64,000 bases of DNA from G963692885 sp964658655 (GCA_964658655.1 CAZZZL010000007.1:62001-126000), one strand, 5' to 3'. Positions 25,989 through 35,803 are shown, counted from the first letter of the stretch. The notes: generated from the letters alone by a model not told the origin. Numbers and translations are program-made.

Positions 25989-27091
25989 GAGAGCGCCCGC
26001 TCCAGCGCCTGTGCGACGAGTGCTATCTGGTCGGCCGAGATATTGCTGAAAAATGGAAGCGCTATGGTTCGCAGACTTTCTGCTTCTGTCACAGGAAGAG
26101 CGAACGGCAGTGGCCAAGGCTTATAGGCCGGCTGCAGGTGTATCGGCGCAAAATAGCGACCGCATCGGATACCTTCAGCATATAGCGCTTCGACGACTCG
26201 ATCGCGTAGCCCAGACTCTTGGTTGGCGAGGCGAATGACATATACAAACCAGCTGATGCGTGTTCCTGTATCAGCTGCAGCAGGCACGATCACGCCGGGA
26301 ATTGCGGACAGTACCTGCTGATAGAGACTCGCAGCCGCTTCGCGCCTGGCCAGAATTTCTGCGATCCTTTCCAACTGCGCGCAGCCGAGTGCACAGTTCA
26401 TCTCTGACAATCGATAGTTGAACCCCAGGATCGAGTGCTGAAGCCACGCATCCGATGGATACCTGCCCTGGTTGCGCATGGCACGCATTTCATGCGCAAG
26501 GCTTTCGTTCTGCGTCACAATCATGCCGCCCTCGCCCGTTGTGATCTGTTTGTTCGGGTAGAAAGCGAAAACAGCGGCATCGCCAAAGCTGCCAACCTTT
26601 TGTCCATCGATTTCTGCGCCTATCGCTTCGCATGCATCTTCGATCACGACTAACTTATGGCGCTTGCCAATTTCGAGAATCGCCGCCATATCCGCTGGCC
26701 TGCCGAACGTATGAACGACCATGATTGCCTTCGTTCGCTCCGTGATTGCCTCTTCGATGCAGGCTGGCTGCAGGTTCAGCGTTGAGCGATCGATATCGAC
26801 AAAGACCGGCATTGCACCCTCGTACCGAATCGCATTGGCCGCCGCGATGAACGTAAAGGATGGGACGATCACTTCATCGCCTGGCCCAATTCCGAGAGCA
26901 CGGATGCATAAATGAAGGCCTGCCGTCCCGGAGCTTACTGCGATCGCGTGCCGGACACCAACGTAACTTCCAAGTCGGTCCTCGAATTCGTCGAGCCGCG
27001 GTCCGAGGCTCAGTTGCGGACTTCGCAACACGGAGACCACTGCATCGATTTCAAGCTGGGTAATGTCAGGTTTGGAAAGAGGGATAATCAC
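25982..27091 (-). CDS. DegT/DnrJ/EryC1/StrS-family sugar aminotransferase
   Basis: This PLP enzyme transfers an amino group to a keto-sugar nucleotide. The 369-residue product has the family landmarks: SSGTAGLHL near 53-61, Asp152 in the VIEDACEAIGA motif that holds the pyridine ring, and the Schiff-base Lys181 in FAFYPNKQITTGEGG. Length is typical. Its GTG start overlaps the preceding epimerase stop (GTGA). In context, aminating a 4-keto-6-deoxy UDP-sugar is the most likely reaction, as in LegC, PglE or PseC. Confidence 0.92.
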   Translation of the reverse strand: MIIPLSKPDITQLEIDAVVSVLRSPQLSLGPRLDEFEDRLGSYVGVRHAIAVSSGTAGLHLCIRALGIGPGDEVIVPSFTFIAAANAIRYEGAMPVFVDIDRSTLNLQPACIEEAITERTKAIMVVHTFGRPADMAAILEIGKRHKLVVIEDACEAIGAEIDGQKVGSFGDAAVFAFYPNKQITTGEGGMIVTQNESLAHEMRAMRNQGRYPSDAWLQHSILGFNYRLSEMNCALGCAQLERIAEILARREAAASLYQQVLSAIPGVIVPAAADTGTRISWFVYVIRLANQESGLRDRVVEALYAEGIRCGRYFAPIHLQPAYKPWPLPFALPVTEAESLRTIALPFFSNISADQIALVAQALERALSA

Positions 27092-28251
27092 GCCGGATCA
27101 TCCGCACTAGCTGTGGTGTGTTTCATCAGTAGTACATCGCGCGAAGGAAGTGTGGTCAGTACAGCCAGAATGCTTTCTGTAGCTGTCCCTTCACCGTAGG
27201 GGTTGCGCATCTCTTTGAGAGAATCGATAAAGGTCTGACTTGTCGCCTTGTTGATGGCAGCGATAATGTTTTCCTTCGCGGGCAATGCGTCGATGACATT
27301 CAAAGGTCGCTCTCTTCCCTTCTGACGCAGACCGATGTTCACGGTTGGCAATCCGAAAGAGGCGGTCTCCATGATGCCGCTGCTTGAATTCCCGATTAAC
27401 AACTTCACTTGACGCAGAAGACTCCAGTAAGTTACCGCCGGCAGATTGACGAAGAGGTGACCACCGCCTCTTTCAGCAAGAAATCTCTCGGTTCGTTCAA
27501 CCAGAAGTCGGCTGCCGGTGTCAGCATTCGGATAACAAAAAATGAGCTGCTGACCCAGCGACTGCAAAGCCTCAAAGAGAGCGTCCGCCTCGGCCACCGT
27601 ATGGCTTAAAAGAGTCACCGGATGGTACGAGACAATCACTGTGTCATTGCTGAGATCGATGGACAAATTGCGCTCTAGTGCAGTTCGATCAAGCAGTGTG
27701 CTCTTCTGCAGATGGTCGAGCGAGGGCGCCCCGGCACGGTGTACCCGCCAAGGCTCTTCGCCCATACTGATGACGCGGTCTCTGGCAGGATAGGTCGAGG
27801 TGAAATGAATATGACTCAGCTTGGTAAGGGCGTTGCGCACCGCGTCATCGACAGCTCCTTCGCTCAGTTCACCGCCTTCGATATGTGCGATAGGTATTCG
27901 AAGAGCGAGGGCAACTGCTGCTGGCGCGAGCATCTCGTAACGATCAGCGATGAGCAGCAGTAGATCCGGTCGCATCACGCCGAGCGTATCCGCTAGTGAT
28001 AGCACGCCGACACCAATACTCTTCGCCATGCCCACGTCAGTGTCGGAACTCAACAGGCTTTCCAGTCGAGCCGCGATGGGCAAGCCATCGGCCTCGATTT
28101 CGCGCACCGTGAGACCAAATTCCGGCGAAAGATGTGCAGCCATAACGATCAGTTGAAGGTTTATTTCTTTGTGTGCCTGCATCGCCTTGAGGGGCCAGTA
28201 AAGATGGCTGTAGTCGGCACGCGAAGTAGTCACCACCGCAATCTTCTTCAT
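27088..28251 (-). CDS. Hydrolysing UDP-N-acetylglucosamine-type 2-epimerase (NeuC/LegG-like)
   Basis: This enzyme inverts C2 of a UDP-HexNAc sugar and releases UDP, making a ManNAc-type sugar for nonulosonic acid synthesis. The 387-residue product begins with the family N-terminus (VVTTSRADYSHLYWPL), contains LIADRYEML and IPIAHIEGGELSEGAVDD, and ends with the nucleotide-binding block GNSSSGIMET then GLPTVNIGLRQKGR. Its ATG overlaps the preceding dehydratase stop by four bases. NeuC (UDP-GlcNAc) and LegG (UDP-diNAc-bacillosamine) cannot be told apart here; the neighbours favour LegG. Confidence 0.88.
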   Translation of the reverse strand: MKKIAVVTTSRADYSHLYWPLKAMQAHKEINLQLIVMAAHLSPEFGLTVREIEADGLPIAARLESLLSSDTDVGMAKSIGVGVLSLADTLGVMRPDLLLLIADRYEMLAPAAVALALRIPIAHIEGGELSEGAVDDAVRNALTKLSHIHFTSTYPARDRVISMGEEPWRVHRAGAPSLDHLQKSTLLDRTALERNLSIDLSNDTVIVSYHPVTLLSHTVAEADALFEALQSLGQQLIFCYPNADTGSRLLVERTERFLAERGGGHLFVNLPAVTYWSLLRQVKLLIGNSSSGIMETASFGLPTVNIGLRQKGRERPLNVIDALPAKENIIAAINKATSQTFIDSLKEMRNPYGEGTATESILAVLTTLPSRDVLLMKHTTASADDPA

Positions 28252-29366
28252 CGAGACTCCGCGCCGGTTGGACTCGCGTTAGCATGCAACCACTCGCCCG
28301 CCGCATACTCGGGCACAAGCTCCCGCAAGTGTCCAATCAGGCGGCGCAGGTCCCGAGTTGCCAAGGCTTCTCTCAGCAACTGCAGCCCTGTCTCCAACTG
28401 CGCCCATTTCAGGCGGGGACTCTCGACCATCGTAATCAGATCAGCATGTGAATGAGAAGCGCATTGTTCCAGGGATGAAGTCATTCGTTCGCGCAGTTTG
28501 TCACCATTCCGCAGGCCTGTGTAGATGATTTCACTCTGTAGAGCCATACATTTCTCGACCATGAAGCGGGCCAGTTCTTCAATGCGGTAGGCAGCTCCAA
28601 CTTCCGGAACAAAGATGCCCCGGCAATGTTGCCCCGCAGTTGCCAGCAGGCATGCGACAGTGCGGTCGATCGAGATGAAAAAGCGCGTGGCTTCGCGATG
28701 AGTAAGTGTAAGCGGGAGCCCTTGTGTAAGTTGTCTCTGAAAAAGCGGCGCAACACTTCCAGTCGACCCAAGTACATTGCATAGCCTGAGAGCTTTCATT
28801 CGGGTTGAAGAGGAATAGGACAATACAACCAACTCGGCCAGACGCTTCGATGCCCCCATCACACTGATCGGGTCCACTGCCTTGTCTGTTGAAACAAGTA
28901 TGAGTTGCTCGACGCTGTGAATAGCTGCATTCCGCACAACTATCTCCGTGCCTATCGTATTGACTTCGACTGCAGCAAATGGATTCGTCTCCATCAGCTG
29001 CACATGCTTCAGCGCAGCCGCGTGGAAAACGATATGCGGTCGATGCCGGGTAAATACCTCCGTGAGCACAGACTCATCACAGACGCTTCCGACAATGATG
29101 CGGTAGTCGGGATAGGAATCACCCGCCATAATTTCCTGATCGAGCAGGTACAGCCCATGTTCGGCATTGTCCATAAGAAGCAATGTCTCAACTGGACAAG
29201 ACGCGAGCGATCGCGCGAGCGCCGATCCAATGAAACCGCCGGCCCCGGTGACGAGGACGCGTTTGCCCTTAAACGCCGGCAGATATTCCTTTGCCGAAGC
29301 GCCTGGAGCCTCCCGCAGAAAGCCATCCCAGGGATCAATATTATTCGGTAAAGAGAACTGCGTCAT
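28248..29366 (-). CDS. UDP-HexNAc 4,6-dehydratase-like protein (CapD/LegB group)
   Basis: This short-chain dehydrogenase-type enzyme makes a 4-keto-6-deoxy nucleotide sugar. The 372-residue product has the NAD(P)-binding loop VTGAGGFIGS at 39-48, AALKHVQLMETNPFAAVEVN near 117-136, and the active-site segment STDKAVDP with MGASKR at 159-175. The Lys174 is conserved; Met170 occupies the position of the usual catalytic tyrosine, as in FlaA1/PseB-type dehydratases. It leads a coupled three-gene operon with the epimerase and aminotransferase. A divergent amidase lies 110 bases upstream. Confidence 0.85.
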   Translation of the reverse strand: MTQFSLPNNIDPWDGFLREAPGASAKEYLPAFKGKRVLVTGAGGFIGSALARSLASCPVETLLLMDNAEHGLYLLDQEIMAGDSYPDYRIIVGSVCDESVLTEVFTRHRPHIVFHAAALKHVQLMETNPFAAVEVNTIGTEIVVRNAAIHSVEQLILVSTDKAVDPISVMGASKRLAELVVLSYSSSTRMKALRLCNVLGSTGSVAPLFQRQLTQGLPLTLTHREATRFFISIDRTVACLLATAGQHCRGIFVPEVGAAYRIEELARFMVEKCMALQSEIIYTGLRNGDKLRERMTSSLEQCASHSHADLITMVESPRLKWAQLETGLQLLREALATRDLRRLIGHLRELVPEYAAGEWLHANASPTGAESR

Positions 29367-29475
29367 TGGCTTGACCAGCTTTTATTGTAGAGTGCTGATC
29401 GGGGTGCGGTATGCCCCTCCGTGCGCATCTTTGTCACAGCATGCATCCAGCCCTAGTCCAATTTATGATCGACAG

Positions 29476-30867
29476 ATGAGCATTGCTCTGCAATCCGCGA
29501 CCCATCAACTTTCAATGTTGCGGGCGCGAAAGATTTCTTCAGTCGAACTCGCGGAAGAACATCTTACGCGCATCACAAAACTCAATCCCGCTCTAAATGC
29601 TTTCGTGGATTTCGACGCTGAACGGGTGCGGATACAGGCTAAGCGAGGTCTTAGCGGACGCTTGTCAGGCCTGCCTGTAACAATAAAGTCCTCGATAGAA
29701 GTCGCGGATCATCGTTGCGAGGTCGGAAGCGTATTACGACGCGGAACGATGGCACAGCAGGACGCAGAAGCAGTGCGCAGACTGCGGAACGAAGGCGCGC
29801 TGATTCTCGGAACGACGAACTGTCCAGAATTCCTGATGGCCTACGAGACGAATAACGACTTGAATGGGAGGACGAACAATCCCTGGGACCTCTCTCGTTC
29901 GGCGGGAGGATCGAGTGGTGGCGAGTCGGCTGCGATTGCCGCCGGACTTTCTGCGGGAGGCATCGGAAGCGATAGTGGCGGATCGGTCCGTGAGCCAGCC
30001 CACTTTAGCGGAATCTGTGCGCTGAAACCTACCTCAGGACGCGTTCCGTCAATAGGCCACGTGCCGGCCTGCGTGGGCCCCTTCTCGACACTCGGCGCTC
30101 TGGGTCCCATGGCACGCACGATCGAGGACGTTGAACTGTTATTCGAGGTGATCAGCGGTCAACACTCTATTGATCCTTCGAGCGCGCCTGTGCCTTATCG
30201 ACCAGTCACGCTCGATCAGGCACGCACGATGACTATCGGCTGGCTCGATGACGACGGCGGGGGTGCGATTACTAACGCGACACGCGATGCTCTCAACCAT
30301 GCCGCCCGTGTGCTGGCGTCGGCCGGATTTAAAATAAAACGCGTCTGCCCGGATGGACTTGTCGAAGCGCGAAGACTTTGGAATATCTTTTTCGTTCAAT
30401 GCGGCGCTATGTTTTATGAGGACACAATCGCTGGCCGCCGCGAGCAGCTGAGTTCAACCTTCGCAGACTTTTTGCGGAGAGCTGAAGCAGAACGACCGCT
30501 GAGCGCAGCCTCGCTCCTCCGTGCCTGGGCAGATGCTGATCTGTTGCGAAGTAAGCTTCTTGCACAGATGGAAAGCTTCCCGGTTCTTTTGACTCCTGTA
30601 TGTGCAATTCCCGCATTTCGCCATGGCGAACGAGAGTGGATTGTCGAAGGCCAGCGGGTCGATTACCTGGAGGCAATGCGTTTTACGCAGTGGTTCAACC
30701 TGCTTGCGTCGCCAGCGGCTGTAGTACCAGTCGGACAGTCTCCGCATGGGTTACCCATCGGCGTGCAGATTGCCGGACGCCCTTATGAAGACGAATATGT
30801 CTTGCGAATTTCCAGTGTCATCGACGAAACCTTTGGCTACCGTATTCCGCCGATGGCTTTGGTCTAG
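29476..30867 (+). CDS. Amidase-signature family hydrolase
   Basis: This enzyme hydrolyses a carboxylic amide by the Ser-cisSer-Lys mechanism. The 463-residue product shows Lys71 (PVTIKSS), Ser146 in the GGSSGG motif and Ser170 in GSDSGGSVREPA, with the usual 24-residue spacing between the two serines. Length is typical. A longer frame begins at 29167, but the ATG at 29476 gives the usual N-terminus and avoids overlap with the divergent dehydratase. No partner subunits (GatA/C type) are nearby, so a tRNA amidotransferase role is unlikely. The substrate is unknown. Confidence 0.92.
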   Translation: MSIALQSATHQLSMLRARKISSVELAEEHLTRITKLNPALNAFVDFDAERVRIQAKRGLSGRLSGLPVTIKSSIEVADHRCEVGSVLRRGTMAQQDAEAVRRLRNEGALILGTTNCPEFLMAYETNNDLNGRTNNPWDLSRSAGGSSGGESAAIAAGLSAGGIGSDSGGSVREPAHFSGICALKPTSGRVPSIGHVPACVGPFSTLGALGPMARTIEDVELLFEVISGQHSIDPSSAPVPYRPVTLDQARTMTIGWLDDDGGGAITNATRDALNHAARVLASAGFKIKRVCPDGLVEARRLWNIFFVQCGAMFYEDTIAGRREQLSSTFADFLRRAEAERPLSAASLLRAWADADLLRSKLLAQMESFPVLLTPVCAIPAFRHGEREWIVEGQRVDYLEAMRFTQWFNLLASPAAVVPVGQSPHGLPIGVQIAGRPYEDEYVLRISSVIDETFGYRIPPMALV

Positions 30868-30871
30868 GGTG

Positions 30872-30891
30872 AAAAAACCGTCCTGGCCGGG
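30872..30891 (-). terminator. Weak candidate terminator after the 1139-residue FG-GAP protein gene
   Basis: On the minus strand, directly after the stop codon, AACC and GGTT can pair around a 10-base loop and are followed by a run of T. The stem is only four pairs, so this is a tentative call. The gap to the convergent amidase is 24 bases. Confidence 0.3.
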
Positions 30892-33800
30892 TTAGTCCTT
30901 TGTCATCGGCAAAGACAAGGCGCGCTGATAGTTGAATCGATAACTCTGCGTCCTTTCGCCCGATTCCATCCGGTCATTCCAGTCCAGCCTGTAGCGAACC
31001 GTAGTGGCATCATCAGGAAAGTGCTCGCGGGATGGGTATGGGTACGCAGACATGCCGTGGAAAGGCATTTCAGCGACAGTAAACGGCAGAGCTTCGTAGA
31101 AATCCATGTCTTTTACGAAGCCATCCGCATAAAAGAAGTAATCCCTTTTCCAGCCACTGGGCAAAGGGGGCAGATTGGAATCGTTGAACTCTGCGTCGAT
31201 GTCTTCGCCACTGCCGAAGATGGCGTAGTGATTATCCTTGCCAGTCAGCAGCGGCGTAACGTCGCCATACTTTGTGTAAGCGCCGCGCTGCCATTGGAAG
31301 GGTCCCGTGGCGCTGATGCTTTGATAGTCGTAGGTGAGGTCGCCTGGCGTTTCGCCATCAATCTGTTTCGGATAGCCGCGAAATGTCAGATGAGCCGTCG
31401 CTAAAGTCAGCGGCGTTTCACGAAACTGCTGCTCAGCCGAGTCATTGTCAATCAATACCTGGTCCCAATAAATCTGTAGGTTAGTCGTCATGCGAATCCG
31501 CCGCGTATCCGGAGGGAGCTTGCCGGTGAGATCAACAACGATGGTACGTGGAAGGCCCGCAGGAAATCCCATGTCGTCGATGACTCGCTTCCAGCTTCCA
31601 TCCGGTAGCTGTGCTTCGACCACCGGCGATTGCGGCGTGATGCCAGCCTGCCATGCCGAATACATTGAGCTTGCGCTGAAGTATTCGATATAGCCTCGAA
31701 GAAATAAACGCAGCGGGTGACTCGCCGACCAGGCTCCCAGATCAAGCGTAAGCGTATGCGGATTCGCAAAACCTGCGTACGAAAGATTTGTGAAGTCGCG
31801 CACATATGTGTGATCTTGTTTTGACAGCGTCGCGAGCACGTCCCGGCCGTGGTCATCCCATGCGCCAACGGGAAGGTGTGCCTTTGCGGACGCGACGATC
31901 GTCTTGCCGGATGCAAAGGGACGGTCGTTCAGAAAACGTTCATCAGGGAAAGCTTCCGTGCCGACCGGATGATCTACCGCAACCATCTTCAGTTGATCGA
32001 TGTAGTTGATTTCCTCCATCGGTTCGCCGAAGCGTATGCTGAGCAGTCCATCGCGCGCTCGTAGCTTATCGCCATCGATCTTGGTCCACTCATCCGTGTC
32101 GGAGTTATTGCGGGAGACGGGCGACACCCAATGCCCTACCACCGCCGCGCCGATCACGTCAGAGATGAACGTGTATTTCGAACCGTCCCACGCGAACAAT
32201 ACAGGACAGGAACTCCCCCTGCGATCGAGTTCTTTGAGCGCGGCAGGCTTGTCTGATGCGACAGCGAGCTCGTCCTGCGGAACTCCGGTCGGCCAGAGAA
32301 GCCGGACGACATCCGCCCGATCACCCTGGCCAAGACCTGCGAGGATCTCCATTGAACCCTGGCCCATGTAGCCGGATGCGCCAGTGACCTCGAACTTTTG
32401 CCAGTCGCCATCCGAAAAAACTTCAACCTTAGTCCCAATGCCGCTCTTGTTATCCGCAAGACCAGCAAGATCAATACGGAGCGAATGATTTTTTGTCCCG
32501 CCGACATTGTGAAGAACTATCGGCAAGCCATCTGTCGCCGTAACCACCAGATCCGCGGCGCCATCACCATCATAGTCCGCGGTGACCACAGAGCGTGCGT
32601 TGGCAAATTTAAGCTTGTCTAGACCGAGTTCATGGCTGACATCGACGAAACCATTTGAACCGCCATTGCGGAGGAGGCGCAACTCAGTGCCCTTGGCCGT
32701 TTCGGCAATGAAAGCGAGATCGATCCAACCGTCGTTGTCGAAATCAATCGGCGTAATTCCCCAGGCCGCCGTGACTCCAGGCAAGGTGATTGTAATTCGC
32801 TCGAAACTTTTCCCCTGAACATTTCGCCACAAGGTCACGCCAGGCGCACCATCGTGAGTTACTGCCACATCCATCCAGCCATCTTTGTTGAAATCCGCAA
32901 TCGCAAGGCCTCGCGATGGAGTCAGCGAAGTGTCGGCGTAGAGCGCCAGTTGCTTAAACGCGCCCTCACGCTGATTCTCATACAACTGTGGCGCACCCTG
33001 GCTGTTTGATACAACTAGATCAACCGCACGATCGTTATTGATGTCGGAGAGGACTGCTCCGCGGGTTGCGCTTGTACCGCCGAGTCCTGTGGGCGCTGTC
33101 CATTCAGTGAAGGTGGAGTTGCCGTTGTTTCGCCATAGAACACTCGGCTTTGAGCCTCCAGTCGACAAAGCTCCCGCAATAAATAGATCAAGATCCCCAT
33201 CGTGATCGAAATCCACAAACATCACGCCGGCAGGTTTGTTCAGAGCGTGTATGCCAACAGTATTCGTAACATCGATGAACTTGCCATGCCCTAGATTGCG
33301 GAACAACGCGACCTTATCCGTAAGGGCAAAGGCGAGGTCGGGCAGGCCGTCATTATCAAAGTCTCCGACCGCACATGAGACGCCATCGCCCTCCAACTGT
33401 AGCCCCGACTTCTCCGGCGGCACCAATTGCAACTCCCCGGTCTTCGCGAGGCGGAAGGCGCGCACACCCTCGCCGTGCACCATGGCAAGCATATCTTTGC
33501 TGCCATCGCCCTCAAGATCCACGACGCAGGTGCCGCCGCTTGCCTCTTGATGATTTCCGGTCGGGGCAGAATGCGACACAACTGGTTCGAATGTGACGGG
33601 AATCATCATGCCAGGAGCGAGAGGGGGCGCCAGCATATCCTGAACGGTCGCATAGCGGCCCTGCTCGCCATACGTTGAACTCATAAGCGTCCCGATTTTT
33701 GCCTGGGTGATTTCCTGGAAGCGTTTCAAATGCTCGCGGGATTCATCAAGCTTGCCTTCGCGCTGCAATGCGCGTGCCAGTCCGAACTGCGCAGACGCGT

Positions 33801-34311
33801 GAAGAGGCGTCGTCTGCAGTGCACGATTGAATTCGACGACCGCCTCGTCATACTTCTTCAAACTAAGATCGATGTTGCCGATGAAATAATGAATGTCCGG
33901 ATCTTCAGGATCGATGGCCAGTGCATGTTGAAAATCTGCCAAAGCCGCTTCCTGGTTACCACCACTCAAGTGCGTAATGCCCAGGCTGTACCAGCCACGC
34001 AGACTGGACGGATCAAGGCTTACTGCCTTCTTCAAAGTATCTTCAGCCTCTGTCAGTTTGCGCAGGTACAGGTACGCGATACCTTCATTGACGAGCGGCA
34101 GGACAGTGCCGGGATTTTTCGCGTAAGCCTGTTCGAACTGCTGTCGTGCCTTCTCCGGAAATTGCTGATTCATGTAGGCTACGCCTACGTTATTCAGGCT
34201 CGCGGCTACCTGCACGCCGCTTGCGGGTTCAGCCGCAAACGAATTACCCGCAAGGCTTAACAGAGCCGATGCGCAGATACAAAAAAGCGATAACGAACGC
34301 CGGGTTTCCAC
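30892..34311 (-). CDS. Large secreted TPR / FG-GAP / ASPIC-UnbV protein with extra C-terminal region (paralogue A)
   Basis: This 1139-residue exported protein has a signal peptide (about 1-27, ending SFA-AEP) and TPR repeats from about 30 to 210 (for example NNVGVAYMNQQ and RGWYSLGITHL). FG-GAP/VCBS beta-propeller repeats follow from about 240 to 600, with Ca-site motifs such as DFDHDGDLDLF and DYDGDGAADLV. Then comes an ASPIC-UnbV region near 610-690 (NKSGIGTKVEV and VRLLWPTG). The last 440 residues begin SCPVLFAWDG and resemble the end of the 1171-residue protein at 42951-46466; I cannot assign that part to a known domain. The start is a GTG at 34311. It converges on the amidase and is divergent from the biosynthetic cassette. 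Function unknown; protein or glycan binding outside the cytoplasm is inferred. Confidence 0.88.
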   Translation of the reverse strand: METRRSLSLFCICASALLSLAGNSFAAEPASGVQVAASLNNVGVAYMNQQFPEKARQQFEQAYAKNPGTVLPLVNEGIAYLYLRKLTEAEDTLKKAVSLDPSSLRGWYSLGITHLSGGNQEAALADFQHALAIDPEDPDIHYFIGNIDLSLKKYDEAVVEFNRALQTTPLHASAQFGLARALQREGKLDESREHLKRFQEITQAKIGTLMSSTYGEQGRYATVQDMLAPPLAPGMMIPVTFEPVVSHSAPTGNHQEASGGTCVVDLEGDGSKDMLAMVHGEGVRAFRLAKTGELQLVPPEKSGLQLEGDGVSCAVGDFDNDGLPDLAFALTDKVALFRNLGHGKFIDVTNTVGIHALNKPAGVMFVDFDHDGDLDLFIAGALSTGGSKPSVLWRNNGNSTFTEWTAPTGLGGTSATRGAVLSDINNDRAVDLVVSNSQGAPQLYENQREGAFKQLALYADTSLTPSRGLAIADFNKDGWMDVAVTHDGAPGVTLWRNVQGKSFERITITLPGVTAAWGITPIDFDNDGWIDLAFIAETAKGTELRLLRNGGSNGFVDVSHELGLDKLKFANARSVVTADYDGDGAADLVVTATDGLPIVLHNVGGTKNHSLRIDLAGLADNKSGIGTKVEVFSDGDWQKFEVTGASGYMGQGSMEILAGLGQGDRADVVRLLWPTGVPQDELAVASDKPAALKELDRRGSSCPVLFAWDGSKYTFISDVIGAAVVGHWVSPVSRNNSDTDEWTKIDGDKLRARDGLLSIRFGEPMEEINYIDQLKMVAVDHPVGTEAFPDERFLNDRPFASGKTIVASAKAHLPVGAWDDHGRDVLATLSKQDHTYVRDFTNLSYAGFANPHTLTLDLGAWSASHPLRLFLRGYIEYFSASSMYSAWQAGITPQSPVVEAQLPDGSWKRVIDDMGFPAGLPRTIVVDLTGKLPPDTRRIRMTTNLQIYWDQVLIDNDSAEQQFRETPLTLATAHLTFRGYPKQIDGETPGDLTYDYQSISATGPFQWQRGAYTKYGDVTPLLTGKDNHYAIFGSGEDIDAEFNDSNLPPLPSGWKRDYFFYADGFVKDMDFYEALPFTVAEMPFHGMSAYPYPSREHFPDDATTVRYRLDWNDRMESGERTQSYRFNYQRALSLPMTKD

Positions 34312-34483
34312 GTCCGGATGTTAACGCAGCGCGGCAGGAGTTCGCTCTCCACCGAAAGGTTGAGTGAAACACGCATTTTGTGTCTGCAAACATTCACCTG
34401 CTGCAATTCCAGTGCTGACCACGTTTGAGCGGCCCCATACGCTGTAATCTATTCCATGGATTGAGCAGCGACAGGAGTATGAC

Positions 34484-35803
34484 GTGGATCAGTATGTCGA
34501 AAGAGTTGTAGACCTCACCGACCCGGCACAGAATGACCTCTACAGCATGTCGATTGAAGAGGTGCGCACACTTCTTCTCGGACCGTCCGCGACTGGCCTC
34601 AGCCAGGTCCAGGGATCATTCGCCATACTCGCGCAGTCAGGCAAGATAGTGCGTATGGCACGTTCGCTGGATCGGCCAATGCGCTACTTTCTGGCTAAGC
34701 GCAAGGAGGGGCCGGTACTGATTGTCGCTGCACGTATCGATCAAATTCATGCGTGGTTGAAGTCAGAGGGTTTGCATGGCCAGTTCCATCCCAGCTATAC
34801 GCGCATGGTGCCCGCACATCACCTTACTGAAATTCAATTGGTCGGTTGCCCTGACCCTGATCCCGTCCATACGCGATTCTTTACGCCTTCGATGGGGACA
34901 CTTCCTCCAGACCTCGAACTGATCGGCCGACGGTATATCTCGGCACTTGGAAACGAAATTATGTTGTGGATCGATCGCATCCCTTCACATGAACCGATAG
35001 GCGTCTGCTTTTCGGGAGGCGCGGACAGTGCTGCCGTCTTCTTGGTCACTTATCACGTGATGAAGACGCGTGGGATGAACCTTTCGAGGCTGAAAGCATT
35101 CGTACTCGATCTGGGACACGGACCGGACCTCGCGCAGGCGCGGGAGGCTCTTGAAAATATCGGACTGGGCCTGTTCCTTGAAACCATCGAAGCAGACGCC
35201 AGCGCTATCGATTCCCGGGAGACCATCGCATTGGTCGAAGACTATAAGTCGCTCGATATCGAATCAGCAAGTATGGCGCTTTCGCTCTGCAAGGGTATTC
35301 GGGCCCTCTATCCCGATTGGCGCTATTTAATCGATGGAGATGGTGGAGACGAGAACCTGAAAGATTATCCGATCGAGGAAAATCCTGAGCTGACCATTCG
35401 CAGCGTCGTCAATAATCCCATGCTTTATCAGGAAGGGTGGGGCGTAGGAAAAATCAAGCATTCCCTGACTTACAGCGGCGGTCTGAGCCGCTCTTACACC
35501 CGCACCTATGCTCCCGCCCATCATCTCGGTTTTCGCGGCTTCAGCCCGTTTACCCGGCCGTCAGTGATCGCCGTAGCAGAAGCTGTTCCTTTCATTCAAT
35601 TGACGAACTATAGCGTTGAGCGTCTGTATGAATTGAAGGGGGAAGTAATCTCTCGCGGCGTCGCAGCACTCACTGGATTCAAGATGAAGGTATTCGCGAA
35701 ACGAAGATTTCAGCATGGAGCCATTCCTGAGGCTACCCTGCGGCAGCGTCTGCCGTTTCAAGAAGCGCAATACCGGCAACACTTCCTGTCTCTATATCAG
35801 TGA
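34484..35803 (+). CDS. Asparagine-synthetase-like amide-forming enzyme with degenerate glutaminase half
   Basis: This 439-residue protein has a C-terminal AsnB synthetase domain with the ATP pyrophosphatase loop SGGADS at 177-182 and the GDGGDE motif at 285-290. The N-terminal 130 residues resemble the class II glutaminase fold (GSFAI, then RSLDRPMRYFLAKRKEGPVL). The catalytic N-terminal cysteine is absent, so it should not release ammonia from glutamine. Relatives that lost this Cys make amide bonds with another nucleophile, such as beta-lactam synthetase or lasso-peptide cyclase. The start is a GTG with ACAGGAG six bases upstream. Its stop overlaps the radical SAM start (GTGA). Confidence 0.87.
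   Translation: MDQYVERVVDLTDPAQNDLYSMSIEEVRTLLLGPSATGLSQVQGSFAILAQSGKIVRMARSLDRPMRYFLAKRKEGPVLIVAARIDQIHAWLKSEGLHGQFHPSYTRMVPAHHLTEIQLVGCPDPDPVHTRFFTPSMGTLPPDLELIGRRYISALGNEIMLWIDRIPSHEPIGVCFSGGADSAAVFLVTYHVMKTRGMNLSRLKAFVLDLGHGPDLAQAREALENIGLGLFLETIEADASAIDSRETIALVEDYKSLDIESASMALSLCKGIRALYPDWRYLIDGDGGDENLKDYPIEENPELTIRSVVNNPMLYQEGWGVGKIKHSLTYSGGLSRSYTRTYAPAHHLGFRGFSPFTRPSVIAVAEAVPFIQLTNYSVERLYELKGEVISRGVAALTGFKMKVFAKRRFQHGAIPEATLRQRLPFQEAQYRQHFLSLYQ

Noticed and set aside
29167..29475. In-frame 5' extension of the amidase gene
   Set aside because: It is antisense to the dehydratase gene and the translated extension looks non-coding; the ATG at 29476 fits the family.
34312..34483. Search for a precursor peptide gene in the divergent gap before the enzyme cassette
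   Set aside because: No short reading frame with a ribosome site and a plausible leader-core pattern was found on either strand.
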